This document shows positions 36,197-47,965 of a stretch of DNA of 64,000 bases, piece by piece (the stretch's first letter is position 1; each line of letters starts with the position of its first letter). The stretch is from Quercus robur (lineage: Eukaryota; Streptophyta; Magnoliopsida; Fagales; Fagaceae), in the NCBI RefSeq assembly GCF_932294415.1, contig NC_065536.1, forward strand, positions 5,776,974 to 5,840,973, read 5' to 3'. The position numbers and the translations under genes are program-made. The notes under the pieces were generated by a model that was not told the origin of the DNA, did not search any database, and saw only the letters and a program-made list of their open reading frames with translations.

Positions 36197-39100
36197 ATGG
36201 CGTCGAGGAACCGGACGGTGATTTTCAGGAAGTACAGGGATGCGTTGAAGACCGTTAGGGCTCCGACGAGTTCTTCGCCGGCGTCGATGAGCTACGGCGG
36301 CGGTCGCGGTAATGGTCCGGTGATTGAAATGGTCAACGCCTCGCTTCTTCATCCTAATCGGTCTTACACTCCTCTTAGCACTGAGGATCCCGGTAATTCA
36401 AGGTCTCTTTTTTCTTTTTTTTTTTCTCTCTGTGTTTGGTTGCTGAGAAAATGTTGGAAAAGTAAAGGAATTGAAGATTTTTTCAATCTTAATTAGTGTA
36501 ATTGAGCTGAGTTAATTTCAATCTCAGTGTTTTCGTTGTTAGGAAATGATGATAAGAACGAAGATCTTGTACAGCTGAGACGAATAAGATTGCTAATTAG
36601 TGTGTAATTGAGCTGAGTTTATTAGTAGATTTGAAAGCTGGACAACATTGAATAATTTGATTTTGGTAGCTGATAAAATGTTGGAAAAGTAAAGGAATTG
36701 AAGATTTTCAATCTTAATTAGTGTAATTGGGCTGAGTTAATTTCAATCTCAGTGTTTTCGGTGTTAGGAGATGATAAGAACAAAGATCTTATGCAGCCGT
36801 GACGAATAAGATTGCTAATTAGTGTGTAATTGAGCTGAGTTTATTGGTAGATTTGAAAGGAAAGCTGGACAACATTGTATAATTTGGTTTTGGTTACTGA
36901 TAGATTGTTGGGAAAGTAAAGGAATTGAAGATTTTCAATCTTAATTAGTGTAATGAGCTGAGTTGATTTCAATCTGCATGTTTTCATTGTTAGGAGATGA
37001 TAAAAACGAAGATCTTATACAGCTGAGACGAATAAGATGGCTAATTAGTGTGTAATTGAGCTGAGTTTATTAGTAGATTTGAAAGCTGGACAATATTGTA
37101 TATTTTGATTTTGGTTACTGATAGATTGTTAGGAAAGTAAAGGAATTGAAATTTTCAATCTTAATTAGTGTAATTGAGCTGATTTAATTCAAGCTCTCTG
37201 TCTATCTGTGTTTGGTTGCTGAGAAATGTCAGAAAAGTAAAGGAATTAAAGCTTTTAATATTAGTGTTTTCTTATTTTTGATATTTTAGGAAATGATAAA
37301 ACAAAGATCTTATATAGCTGAGACGAATAACATTGCTAATTAGTGTAAATGAGAAATGATAAAACAAAGATCTTATATAGCTGAGACGAATAACATTGCT
37401 AATTAGTGTAAATGAGCTGAGTTTATTAGTAGATTTGAAAGCTTAAAAATTTACATGAAGATTTTTTTTTTCAAGATCTTGAATTTAAATTATATTATGA
37501 TTTGGGTTTTTAGGGTGTATAAGCCTTGTTAGGAGTTCATAATTTTTGGATTGCTATAGGTGCTGTTATTCTATAAAATATGTGTGGGTAGTAGTCAAAT
37601 TTTTTTTTTGGGGAATGATCAATTTCAACCATAGGAGAAAAGAAAAGAGGATAGGATTGCTAGCCTTGAAGCAAAAGAGTGATGCTAGGCATACTACAAA
37701 TACTAATGTGTCAACTTTTAAATACAACATAAAAAAGTAACTAAATAATTCATTTAGTATGTTATTGATGTGGCACCAACCGAATTCATTGCTACGTTAG
37801 TTTGAAAGCTTTTTGTGTAAAATTGATACTAGATTTAGCATTTTTTTTATAAGTAATAGTCAATTTATTGAACGAGCCTACTTCAAGTATATGGAAAAAT
37901 ATACACAAAGTAGACTAAGAATTGCAAAATGTTATGTACAAGTGGACGATGATTCTCAAAACTTAGTAATGGAGTTACAATTAGTAAAACCCCACAACTA
38001 GGACCAATCAAACAACAATCTAGAAAAAAATTCTATCAAATATGTCCTGAAACTTTCCAAATTCTCATATGTACAACCTTACGCTCCCCCCATAGTGTCC
38101 ACATCAAACATAAGGGAACTAGATTCCAAATATGAGAAGACTATGCTACAAGTGGGCCTGTCACCTGATTTTTAGTGTCGAAAGTCATGATGGTCTAACA
38201 ATCTTAGTGTTGCTAGCATTTTTTAAGTTTACGAAGATGGGTTGATGGGGAGTAATATAATTTGGATTTTCCTTTGTTTGGCTTTTTCCCAATATAGCAG
38301 GGACATTACATTTTTATGTGGAGCTTGTGTGAGGTTTTTGGTAGATGAAGTAGGCACTTCCAGTGCATTAGGCTTGCCTCTCAATATTGTAGTGTTAGAG
38401 ATATATCTGATTTATATTGCAATTGGAGTGTAAAAATGTGAAGTGAAATACCAGTGGCAGTTTAAGCCAGGAGAGATGGTTTATCTGGAGGTTGGTGTGA
38501 GACCAAAGGGCATTTGTGGGACATCTAAAGGCTAAATTAATGTGAATATATAATATAGTAGAAGGCAACTATAGATTTCTGTTGAGTTTTTCTTTTTCTG
38601 TTGGATTTTTTTCTTAACGTTTTTAGTACTACACATTTTCCTTAGTTTGGCACCCAATCATGTAACAAATATTAGTGGGGAAGTCATATGTTTTTTTTGG
38701 CTGCAGTAAGGGTGCACTTACTGTGGGTCTACCTCCAGCTTGGGTGGATGTATCTGAAGAAATATCAGCAAATGTACAGCGTGCACGGACTAGAATGGCT
38801 GAGTTAGCCAAGGCTCATGGAAAGGCTTTAATGCCTTCGTTTGGAGATGGTAAAGAAGATCAACATTTGATTGAGTCTCTTACGCAAGAGATAACTGCTC
38901 TGATAAAGAGATCAGAGAAGAAACTACAGAGACTTTCTGCTGCTGGACCTTCTGAGGATTCAAATGTTAGAAAGAATGTGCAGGTATGACTTGCAGCAAG
39001 ATGTGTTACTTATCATTGCTAGCACAGCTATGTTGATTGTCTCTGATATTTTGATTTTTGCGCAAGAGGTTGTCAATTATTTTGTTTCTGGACTCTGTTA

Positions 39101-40207
39101 TAAACCATCATCCTGCATATGGCATATGCAACCAATATAAACGTATACATATCAACTTCTATCCTCTCAAATGGGTGGCTATTCTGGTGAACTATGCTTA
39201 TGTTTGCACTTTTCTGTTGCAGCGCTCTCTTGCCACTGACCTTCAGAACCTTTCAATGGAGCTTCGCAAGAAACAGTCAACTTATTTAAAGCGCCTCAGG
39301 CAGCAAAAAGAGGTGCAGACCAAACTTTCCTCTTAAAGGGAAAAATTACTAGACAATTGTGACTTTGCAATTACAAAGTCACACAATTCAGTGCCTCCTC
39401 CTTTGGCACTTGGAAGCATGCTTTGTCATGCATGGTTCCAATATATGGAATAAAACTACAGCCCTTGATGCTGCTACTTTTCTTTTAGAATATTTGGAAC
39501 GGATCTCTTTTGTTCATAACCACAAGAATACTGAATAACTTATAAAGCATATATTCTCAAAAAGTTCATCGGTTATTATTTTGTGTTGCAGGGTCAAGAT
39601 GGGGTTGATTTAGAGATGAATCTAAATGGAAGTAGATCTATAACGGAAGATGAGGATTTGGACAACATTGTATGTGTTTCTTTTTAATCTTCTCCTGTAC
39701 ATTTGGTTAAATTAATCACAAGAAGTATTAAATCAAGTGATCTTTTTACTCCAAATTCTTTGTACTCTATGTGATTTGCTCTGAAAATTTAGCTTACTGT
39801 TGTGCCTGAACCTTACCTTAGATGACACTAATATAGTATAATAATATGTTAGGTGTTTAGTGAACATCAAATGACCAAGCTCAAAAAAAGTGAGGCATTC
39901 ACTGCCGAAAGAGAAAGAGAGATCCAACAGGCAAGTAGAATTTCTTTGTGCACCATTATCAAAATAGCTTTACACTAACCTTCTGCAATTTTATTATTTT
40001 TAATTAAAACTAATTTTTTTTCCTTTTTTCTATATATGCTTGTGTAGGTTGTGGAATCTGTAAATGAGCTTGCTCAGATTATGAAGGATTTATCAGTTCT
40101 AGTGATAGACCAGGGCACCATTGTTGATCGAATAGACCACAACATTCAGACTGTTGCAACCACTGTGGAGGAGGGGCTAAAGCAGCTGCAGAAGGTCCTT
40201 TCTTCCT

Positions 40208-40239
<32 letters not shown>

Positions 40240-40399
40240 CTTAGCCTCTGGGTTATATAGCAATGCTATGTTGGGTGCTTTGGGTTTGCAGGCAGACAGG
40301 ACACAGAAACAAGGGGGAATGGTGATGTGCGCTACAGCTCTCATAATCATGTGCTTTGTCATGTTGGTTCTGCTAATCCTAAAGGAGATATTCTTGTAA
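36197..40399 (+). CDS. SYP4 group (SYP41/42/43-like): Syntaxin of the SYP4 group (Qa-SNARE, 327 aa, 7 exons)
   Basis: Exons are 36197-36402, 38707-38983, 39223-39312, 39592-39669, 39853-39930, 40048-40194 and 40292-40399 (984 nt including TAA). The start MASRNRTVIFRKYRDALKTV and the block PVIEMVNASLLHPNRSY are typical of plant Tlg2/syntaxin-16 proteins. Exon 2 has GALTVGLPPAWVDVSEEI. The SNARE motif (about 235-297) spans exons 5-7, with VVESVNELAQIMKDL and the zero-layer Gln near residue 265 (VIDQGTIVDRID). A C-terminal membrane anchor (MCATALIIMCFVMLVLLIL) follows. SYP4 proteins act at the trans-Golgi network in secretory and vacuolar transport and in pathogen resistance (family knowledge). 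The length is close to the 322 aa of Arabidopsis SYP41. Intron 5 (39931-40047) starts with GC. Intron 1 (36403-38706) holds tandem repeats and a retroelement remnant. Which SYP4 paralogue this is cannot be told by eye. Confidence 0.95.
36435..37450 (+). repeat. Tandem ~227-bp repeats in syntaxin intron 1
   Basis: Units begin at a TTTGGTTGCTGAGAAAATG-like block at 36435, 36662, about 36889, about 37111 and 37211, giving spacings of 227, 227, 222 and a truncated 100 bp. Shared landmarks are ggaattgaagattttcaatc, 'gagctgagttaatttcaatc', 'agctgagacgaataagattg' and 'tttgaaagctggacaacatt'. Within the last part a 63-bp block is itself duplicated exactly (37291 and 37354). Confidence 0.95.
37836..38170 (-). 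mobile_element. Retroelement remnant (probably non-LTR) in syntaxin intron 1
   Basis: A T-run followed by 'ataagtaatagtcaattta' looks like the reverse complement of a LINE/SINE 3' end. The block 'cgctccccccatagtgtcc' to 'aaatatgagaagactatgct' differs from the surrounding intron. Domain content is too decayed to classify. Confidence 0.4.
39931..40047 (+). other. GC-AG intron in the syntaxin gene
   Basis: Exon 5 ends ATCCAACAG and the intron begins GCAAGT; it ends TGTGTAG before GTTGTGGAATCT. The join EREREIQQ-VVESVNELAQ is the conserved SYP4 sequence, so the GC donor is required. The CAG|GCAAGT context is the strong consensus typical of GC-AG introns. Confidence 0.92.
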
Positions 40400-40969
40400 T
40401 CTTTGGGCACTTTTATCTCCAGATTTTGCTTACATTCTTATTGTTGTGACCCTCCCCTGAGACTTTTAACGCGCGAAGAAAGGGTGGTGTGCTGTGCGCA
40501 CGAGAAGATCATGGGAGATTCAAACAACCCCAATATACTTGATAAAGAGACTGTATCTATTTGTTTCTTTTCATTTTCCTGATTTTTGGGGAGGGGAAAA
40601 GAAGGGAAAAGGGGTGGGAGGGTTCATAGGGGACATGCCCAGGAAATGTATAGAGCTGCTATTGTATTTTGTTCCATTGGCAAGGGTATTTTCAATGGGA
40701 CATGTAATTGATTTTTCTGATCTCCTGGGGGGTTGTGGCTTAGTTCCTCCTTGGAGTTCGACTTAGAGGGTGATGAGGCTGTTTTATTTGTTTCTATTAA
40801 TTTTTTCTCATGCAATAAAGATGAATACATCCAAAAATTAATGCATCAGGTTTTGGTATGAAACTATTTCTTTGTGGAGATGCATGGCAATTCCAAGCAT
40901 GTGCCTATGTGTAAACATATAGTACAGTGAGCAGGGGTGGCTTGGTGTATTTGGGGCTTAAAGCGAAAA

Positions 40970-41699
40970 TTTGGGGTGTGCAGAAAACCCACCGACCCGC
41001 CAAACCCGATCCGACCCAACTTGACGGGTTGGGTCAGTTTTTAAGGCTTGGTGAGTTGGGTTGGGTTACACAATTTTTTTTTTTTTTTTTTAGTGGGTCG
41101 GGTTGGGTTTGGGTCATAAAATTACAAACTCGCCAAATCTGACCAAACTCACTCATATTTAATATATATTTAAAATATATTATATATTTAATAATATTTT
41201 TTTAAAATCAGTTGTAGGGCACTTTTATATATATAAATATATTATATATTTAATAATTTAAAAAAAAATAGCTGTAGAGCAGCATTTCCTCGATTCCTTA
41301 TACTAATACTAATTTAATATATATAAAAAATATATTATACAATTAATAATTTTTTTAAAATAACCAGTTCTTCCTATCCTATATAAAAGCCAATTAGTTC
41401 ACATAAATCCTAATAAATTACTATTGTTGTTTAGTCATTAATGTTGTTTGCCTTTAAGGAGTTACATTGATATTAATCTTTAGATTTTTTTAATATATTA
41501 ATATTTATATTTTTTTCTACTCAATTTAATAATAATAATAATAATAATAATAAAAATTTGTTAAACCTATGAGTTCAACCCGACCCAACCCAACCCATGT
41601 GGGTTGGGTTGGGTTGGGTTGAATTTTTTTTGACCTACCATGGTGGATTGAGTCAAAAAATCCCCTCAACCTGACTCATGCACACTCCTAGCGAAAACT
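40970..41699. mobile_element. hAT-like non-autonomous element with 8-bp target duplication
   Basis: The element is flanked by AGCGAAAA at 40962-40969 and 41700-41707. The ends ggggtgtgcag and (complement) aggagtgtgca form short inverted termini. The interior has repeated gggttgggt / acccaaccc runs near both ends and an AT-rich centre. Eight-base duplications are typical of the hAT superfamily. Length is about 730 bp with no transposase. Confidence 0.7.
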
Positions 41700-41927
41700 G
41701 ATTATCTTTTTTTAAATGTAAAATTACTACTAATTAACATAAACCACATTTTTTTTTTTTGAAAGTTTATAGACACAAAAAATTTGATAAAACTTTTCAA
41801 ACCTGTTGATGTTGTAAATTGATAGCAGTAAGTAAAAGAGTGTTGTTAATGATGGACCTAGATAAGAACTAGTAAAAATTTGCCAACTCAAATATTGTGA
41901 ATTTTTTTGTGTATTGCTTTTTTTTTT

Positions 41928-42106
41928 AGAAGTGTTACATTCACCATATTTTTCACAATAAATCCTAGGTGTTAGGTTGTTACTGGTTCTAATTTGAACT
42001 TAAAACTAAAATATTTTTTTGCCGTCAATAACATCTTGCTACTTAGAATTTGTTGTAAAAGTGTTGTGAAAAATGTTGTGGGCGTAACATTTCTCTCTCT
42101 TTTTTG
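41928..42106. mobile_element. MITE family A, copy 2
   Basis: The left end (tagaagtgttacattcacca) and the reverse complement of the right end (gagaaatgttacgcccacaa) form an imperfect inverted repeat. Internal blocks aataaatcctaggtgttagg and gttgttactggttctaattt match the copy at 9169-9353, part of it in opposite order. Confidence 0.6.
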
Positions 42107-42294
42107 TTTGTATTTCATTTGATAAAAAATATTATTTTATTTGTTGGCTAATATTTGGGCTTAATTATTACTATTACATTGATAGAAATAACCCTATTGG
42201 TTAAAATTTGGAGGCCTTTTTTTTACTTGGGGCCTTAGGCGACCACATCAATTGCTTTTACCATTGAGCCAACACTGACAGTGACACAATAAAT

Positions 42295-42420
42295 TTCACA
42301 ATTTAATGAGGTGATATATTGTGATCGGTGTACAATAAAAATGGTGTTAGTTGTGGATCCATGTGAAAGTGATGTTTCACTAATTAAAATTTGTCACATC
42401 AATAAATTGTAAACAAAGTT
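42295..42420 (+). mobile_element. MITE-like family B copy
   Basis: Contains attgtgatcggtgtacaata, then 'aaatggtgttagttgtgga' and 'cactaattaaaatttgtcac'. This is the best preserved of the copies at 8813, 18560, 24520 and 51190 (reverse). Confidence 0.6.
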
Positions 42421-42780
42421 GTGAGATTTGAAATTACAATAAGGATTGAGATTTATAAGTTTTGTATCCCCATTTTGTTTTCATCGGTACAATCTTTCTT
42501 TCTTTCACTTCCCTTCTTTTGTCTCTCATTTTAATTAAAAATTAGCAAAAACTATGACACGCTTTCACTTTTTCTTTTTTTTTCCTTTTTTTTTTGGGAC
42601 AAAAGTAAAAGTTTAGAAAATGAAAATATCCACCAATTCACAATTCCCTTTTGTCTGGATAATAGAGAAAGATTTATGTTTCGGAACTTTAGTTTAAATG
42701 ACTTGAATAGAGTATGAAAATATAATTTTGTTTCCACTATATTGAAATTTCAAAAAAAGTACACTTGTATTGTACTAACA

Positions 42781-42819
<39 letters not shown>

Positions 42820-42948
42820 TACAGGCAGTTTTAAATGACTTCCATTTGTTATCAAAGAATGATATGGTGGAAAGTTTCAAATGAGATCTTCTCAAAAGCC
42901 GAAATATTCTATCTAATATATTGTTTTGGAAACTGTACAAAGCAGTCA

Positions 42949-43022
42949 GCTTTCGTAGCTCAGTTGGTTAGAGCACCCGTTTAGTAAGCGGGAGGTCTTG
43001 AGTTCGACTCTCAACGAAAGCA
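42949..43022 (+). tRNA. trnT-AGU: tRNA-Thr, anticodon AGU
   Basis: A full cloverleaf is present. The acceptor arms GCTTTCG and CGAAAGC (43015-43021) pair perfectly, with discriminator A at 43022. The D arm is GCTC/GAGC, the anticodon stem CCCGT/GCGGG (one U-G pair) with loop TTAGTAA, giving anticodon AGU (modified to IGU), and the T arm is TTGAG/CTCAA with loop TTCGACT. There is no intron. The internal promoter boxes are intact and a T5 run at 43035-43039 would terminate RNA polymerase III. This is a nuclear-type gene for cytosolic tRNA-Thr. Confidence 0.95.
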
Positions 43023-43910
43023 AACCTTCCACTCTTTTTCGTGCATATCCATTTCTTTGCTCGGTTCCTTTTTAAGTGGGTCAAATTCGAAGTTTTCTAG
43101 TTGAAGAATGACTTTGATTAGGCCTTGTACATTCCATCTTTTATGTGTCACAGATTCAAAGTTAAAGATGTTTCAAATTCAAAGTTTTTCTTGTTCAAGA
43201 ATGACTTTTATTAAGCCTACATTCCATTTTGCTGCTTGGGCACCATTCAAAGTATTCCAGCAAGAATGACTTTTTGAGTAGGCCTACGTTGCATTTTGCT
43301 GTTTGGGGTACCATTTCTACTACAGAGATAATCATGTGGAAAATAAATATGTATCCAGATATCCCATCAATACAGGTTTACCAATCAACTGTAAAAAGCT
43401 CCAAGGTTAAACTCAGTCTGTCTAGCATTGGTTCAAACAACCTACATGAAAACTCCTAACAAAACCCATGCACCAAAATTACTTGGGACATCATTCCTAC
43501 CATTTTGTGTTATCCATAAGTTATTCAAGCCATTCTCTTATTCAAGTAAAGCTGAATCACTTCGTTCTTTTAGCAAACATACTTAAAGTGAAAGAAGAAA
43601 GCAATAAAAGTTTGAACCCCAAAACCTTAACTTTTAAGACTGAATAAATAATGACATTTTTATTGTAATGAATGAGTTAAAATTACAACAATAAAGTTTC
43701 TTTCTTTGAATTACAAAAACTAATAACCCAATAATTGGTTGTATACTTGTATGCCACCCCAAGCATGGTCACCAACATCAATGAATTTCAAATTCTTCAA
43801 CCTGCTTAAATGAATTCTATTCTCTTGCAGGCCTTACCCCATATCATTGGACCAATCAGTTATTGGTTATAGTAAAATGGTTAATACTGAAGCAAATTCA
43901 TGGCTGGAAA
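43023..43910. other. Spacer between tRNA-Thr and the DPD1-like gene
   Basis: The stretch contains diverged local repeats of a 'caagaatgacttttattaag'-type block (about 43105, 43195 and 43262) and the probable 3'UTR of the minus-strand exonuclease gene. No other gene was seen. Confidence 0.55.
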
Positions 43911-46900
43911 CTAGCGCAAACTCTTCTTCTTGGATTTGGGTGAATCTGAGGGAAGGAACGACTTCATTATAAGATCAGAGATTGACCATTTCAGCACAAA
44001 AGTCAGCCTTGGAAGAATGATAGACAGTAAGTCTACATCTGCCATGGCCCTATGAGCTTTACCGGTTAATGGAATTTCAAAGCTTTGACGAAGGGCTTGC
44101 AATGAAATTGAAGTACTTTTTTCACCTGTAAATAAAATCAATACAAATTCCTTTGTCAAGTGTCAACACACATAAAAAAAAAATGTTTGTGTTTGCACTG
44201 AGAGAGAGAGAGAGAGAGAGAGATTGACCTTTAGATTTCATCATCTCACGTGCCAGAGTAAGCGTATCCACAAACAACCAATTTGAAGGAAACTCAGCTT
44301 TACAACGAGTAAATTCACTACGCAAAAAAGGCACGTCGAAACTGCGAGCATTATGAGCGGCCAACACTACATATCCCCCAGGTTTCTGACGGCTTCTTAC
44401 AAACTGCAGTAAGATTGGTATCAGGTCCTCCATCCTACATTTAATTCACAAAACCAAAGTTAACTTGATTGTAATCAAGTCTGAACTTTACTGAACAACA
44501 ATAAGTAAAATATGGGCACTAATAAGTTTAATGATACTCAATAACCTATCTAAATAAACAAGCAGTTTTCCAACCCTCATTAGCAACACACTACAGCCAG
44601 CGAACAGAGCCTGTCCTCAGGGTATCTCACATCATACTTAGGCCCAAAGTCCAAGCACTTCGCTTAACTGAAGCAAAGCTTGTTTACCTTTCAGATCAGG
44701 TGCTTTTTGAAGAGGCATAAATCATGCCTATATTGCTAAATTTAATATATTAGTAGTTAAATTAAGAACTTGATCTTAAAGGAAATGACATGAACCATTA
44801 AAAAATAAAAAAACTTATCAAAAGACACGAACAAGGATAATTTACTATTCTTGTGTTTTTTGGTCTTAGCCTATAGGATACATTTTGATTAAACCTTATG
44901 CTTCATTCAAAGATATTAAATTTATGTATAAAAATGTTATATTTCAACTTTATATGACTAGATTATTATCACTTAGTCTATATATAAATTGCACAATTCA
45001 TTTAAGGTAATAGGCAAAACATATTCCTGTTTTAATTTTATTAAACATTTTATGTTTTAGTTTACTATCAAGAGCACTTGTGCTTTGCGTCTGAGCATCA
45101 AAGGGCTATGCGGTGCTTGATGCTTTTATTATCAGTGCACAAGAGATTACAAACTTGAGAGACCTAAATGACAAGTTACCTACCCAATGAAATAGAAAAC
45201 AAAAGCCAATGAGCTAATGGCATCTCCTTTCTTTATAGAAACAAGGTGAAGGATGAAATCATGGGTTCAAGACTGAGCGAATGTGTATGTAACTTACCAA
45301 TGAAAAAATAGCAATAAAATGCAAAGATTCAATCAACCATTGAAATCAACTTCAGATTAAGTCATCCACAGTTACTTAACCATTTAAAACTATAAGCAAG
45401 ATCATTTCCTAAAATTGTGGTAGGTTAAGTAAATCACACATGCACTCATGAGTATTGAACTTATAACCTCATCATTTGGGCCAGAGCTTTTATTGGCTAA
45501 ATAATTGCAGAACCATTTCTATTGTTATGGGTGTTCCTCAGCTGTTTAATGTCAGTTGTGATCTTCTTTTCTAACAAATAACAGGATCCATAGTTCCAGG
45601 ACTTAACAAGTTGAAACATTTATTGGCTAAACTAGAGAACAAAGCTTGACGGACATTTAAAGAAGTAAAATTCCTTGGAATTAGCCAAAAATTGGAGTAG
45701 AGCATAATACCCAATATACAAAAACCTTATTATAAATAGCATAAATCCTCTTTAAAGCTTTCACTTTATCTAGATAGACAATTTGAGTTAGACTATATTT
45801 TCAGAATCAAAACATTTCCTCACTACATGCATGACTTTTTGACCTTCTTCATCATAATTCCATATTATTAAGTTACTTCAACAATGAATGTGCTCAATTC
45901 AGATTCCAGGCATTTCCATCATCCTATAGCTCTTCATATCCTTAAGTGCACCATAACATGTCCATGTCCAACAGACCAATTTACGAATCATCCAATGTTA
46001 TCATTGTGTCATAGATCTTCCTTTACAATAATCAGAATGTGCTGATCATACAAACTATAAATTATGTCTAGTGAAGTCACAGCTTTACTACTATCAGAAG
46101 CATTATGCAGGAACTTGTGATAAAAAACAATTTGTTTGTGGGTCTTGGTCCTAACCATGAGTTCTTACCCTAATCATTTTTGAAAACAGAAATTTTCAGA
46201 TAGGCATAAGATTATTTTAGACTTTGGAGTTTGAAGTACTTTCTATGTTTCCACTTTTACTTACCACCTTAGAATTTGGTATCAATTGATTACTCCAGGC
46301 ATATATATGCTACTTCTGTATGCTTTCTAGACATGCAAATACAAACGCACACATGATCCAAGGTTCCTTCAAAAACGTGAAAGCAAAGGTCCAGGCATAT
46401 ATATGCTACTTGTGTCATAAAATTATTTTTTATAACATATACTGAGAAAATGAAAAGAAAACAAGAAACTTTGGAGTCATTTTATGACTAAAGAATTGAA
46501 TAGCACATAATAAATTATATTCCATAATCACATCAATAAATGGTCCCAGGCACAGACAAGTGTAGAAGAGTTATTACAAAATTTGAATTAATTGCCCATA
46601 TATATGACACAAAATAGAAGCTGTAACTTTTTATTTATTTATTTATTATTATTATTTTTAACTTCTTTAATGGGACTGCATATCAAACAATTAAAATATA
46701 GAATACCTTGGAACATCAGGTTTGTTGACCATACGGGTTGTAATGCCATGAACATGTGAATTTGGAACAAAGCGTTGAGGGTTTACTAGCGTCTGGAAAG
46801 TACTGTTTTCACCACCCTCAAGATCTCTAAGTGCAATCTCAATGATACGTTCATTCTCTCTGCTAAAACCAGTTGTCTCGATGTCAAAAACAATAACTGT

Positions 46901-47278
46901 CACAAGGCTAGCCAGTTCCTTATTCTCAGCAATCTTTTGTCGAATATCACAGTATTCAATATTTTGGAATTGACTAATTTCTGTCTTATTTACACTAAAT
47001 GTATCACTTTTTGAAACCACTCCATCTAAAATTTCATGCCCAATGTTGCCTGGTTTGCTTTGCTGGGTGATTTTATTTCTTCCCTCTGCGTTTGTAAATA
47101 CAGGTCTTTGAGTCCATTTCCTATTGTAACTTCTCTCAAGCCCATAGGTATTAGAACCAAGTAGCCTAAAGCTAGAACTTTTTTTGTCAGTCCTACTCAA
47201 ACTGTGGAAGCTTTCCCTCCAAAAAGTAGCTAAGGTGGGGATTCCGCATCTAGGAACATGCAAGATGGAAAAGCACAT
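43911..47278 (-). CDS. DPD1-like: DEDDh exonuclease, DPD1-like (330 aa, 3 coding exons)
   Basis: Minus-strand exons are 47278-46707, 44434-44229 and 44125-43911 (993 nt including TAG). The DnaQ-type exonuclease core is complete: D132/E134 in VFDIETTG, D224 in HNARSFD, and H284/D289 in AHRAMADVD. The 130-residue N-terminal extension is Ser/Arg-rich with few acidic residues at first, as expected of an organelle transit peptide. The layout matches DPD1, a magnesium-dependent exonuclease that degrades plastid and mitochondrial DNA in pollen and senescing leaves (family knowledge). The start is taken at MCFSILH; an alternative ATG five codons upstream (47293, MRTGS) would give 335 aa, and the frame is closed just upstream of 47359. 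A 5'UTR exon near 48784-49000 is likely, joined to the acceptor at 47371. Intron 2 is only 103 nt and starts next to a (CT)n run. Confidence 0.9.
44200..44222. repeat. (AG)n microsatellite at the DPD1-like intron 2 donor
   Basis: About 22 bp of AG dinucleotides (CT on the transcribed strand) start about 6 nt after the 5' splice site of the 103-nt intron and fill roughly a fifth of it. Confidence 0.85.
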
Positions 47279-47965
47279 GGAACCTGTCCTCATCTTAACT
47301 CCAAAACTATAGAAGAGCAAGGTTCCTTTACAGTTGTAGATTCCACATAACACAATCAATCAGCTTTGACCTGGGGAAGAAAAAAAATTGATAAGAGAAA
47401 TATTGGATGGAGAAAAAAAAGTTATCACAATGAATCAACTGCAAATTATCTACCACCTCAAGCATCAGTGCTGCATAATGAAATATTGCAGTTCACTAAA
47501 CACGAACAATGTATATTAATGATAAACTATGAAATTCAAATTTAAGGGTCCAGCAGATCACTTGATTTTAGCATTCTTCCCAAAAAAAAAAATTCCAAAT
47601 CTTCATTAAAGTAGAAGAGCCCAACAATGTGACATACATCATCCAATATACAAAGCCAATCAAGCTCTAAGATGCATACTATAAGCCAATTAACAATGTG
47701 TCTGTCACCAGACCAAACCACCTTTCAAACCCAAGAAAAACCAGAATAAAAGGCTTCCAATCAGACAAACCAAGGGTACCTCCAAAAAATGTACATAACT
47801 CTATAGTGGAGAAGTCACTAAGAAAGTCCTCACAAATTTCATTCACAATCATAAATTAATTCCACTTCTACCCTACCTTAATATAAAAACATAACTTAAT
47901 GCTTATTCCAGTAGCAAAAGCCTAAAAAAGTGGACTCAATACCAGGGGTGGGGGAATACCATCAA

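Larger units (their letters stand above)
40925..42285. mobile_element. Older repeat hosting nested insertions
   Basis: The sequence left of the hAT-like element (caggggtggcttggtgtatt, then 'tggggcttaaagcgaaaa') continues right of it. At about 42225 a related block (cttggggccttaggcgacca) closes the region. It appears to be an older transposon split by the hAT-like element and by the family A MITE at 41928-42106. The boundaries are inferred. Confidence 0.4.

Noticed and set aside
38629-38811. 60-codon minus-strand ORF over syntaxin exon 2
   Set aside because: It is the antisense of a well-supported coding exon.
41570-41650. Telomere-like gggttgggttgggtt run
   Set aside because: The unit is GGGTT/GGGTTG, not TTTAGGG, and it is an internal part of the hAT-like element that recurs near its other end.
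47279-47359. Extended N-terminus for the DPD1-like protein (residues before MRTGS)
   Set aside because: The frame opens with TTG right after a TGA and directly follows a likely splice acceptor, with no ATG before 47293.
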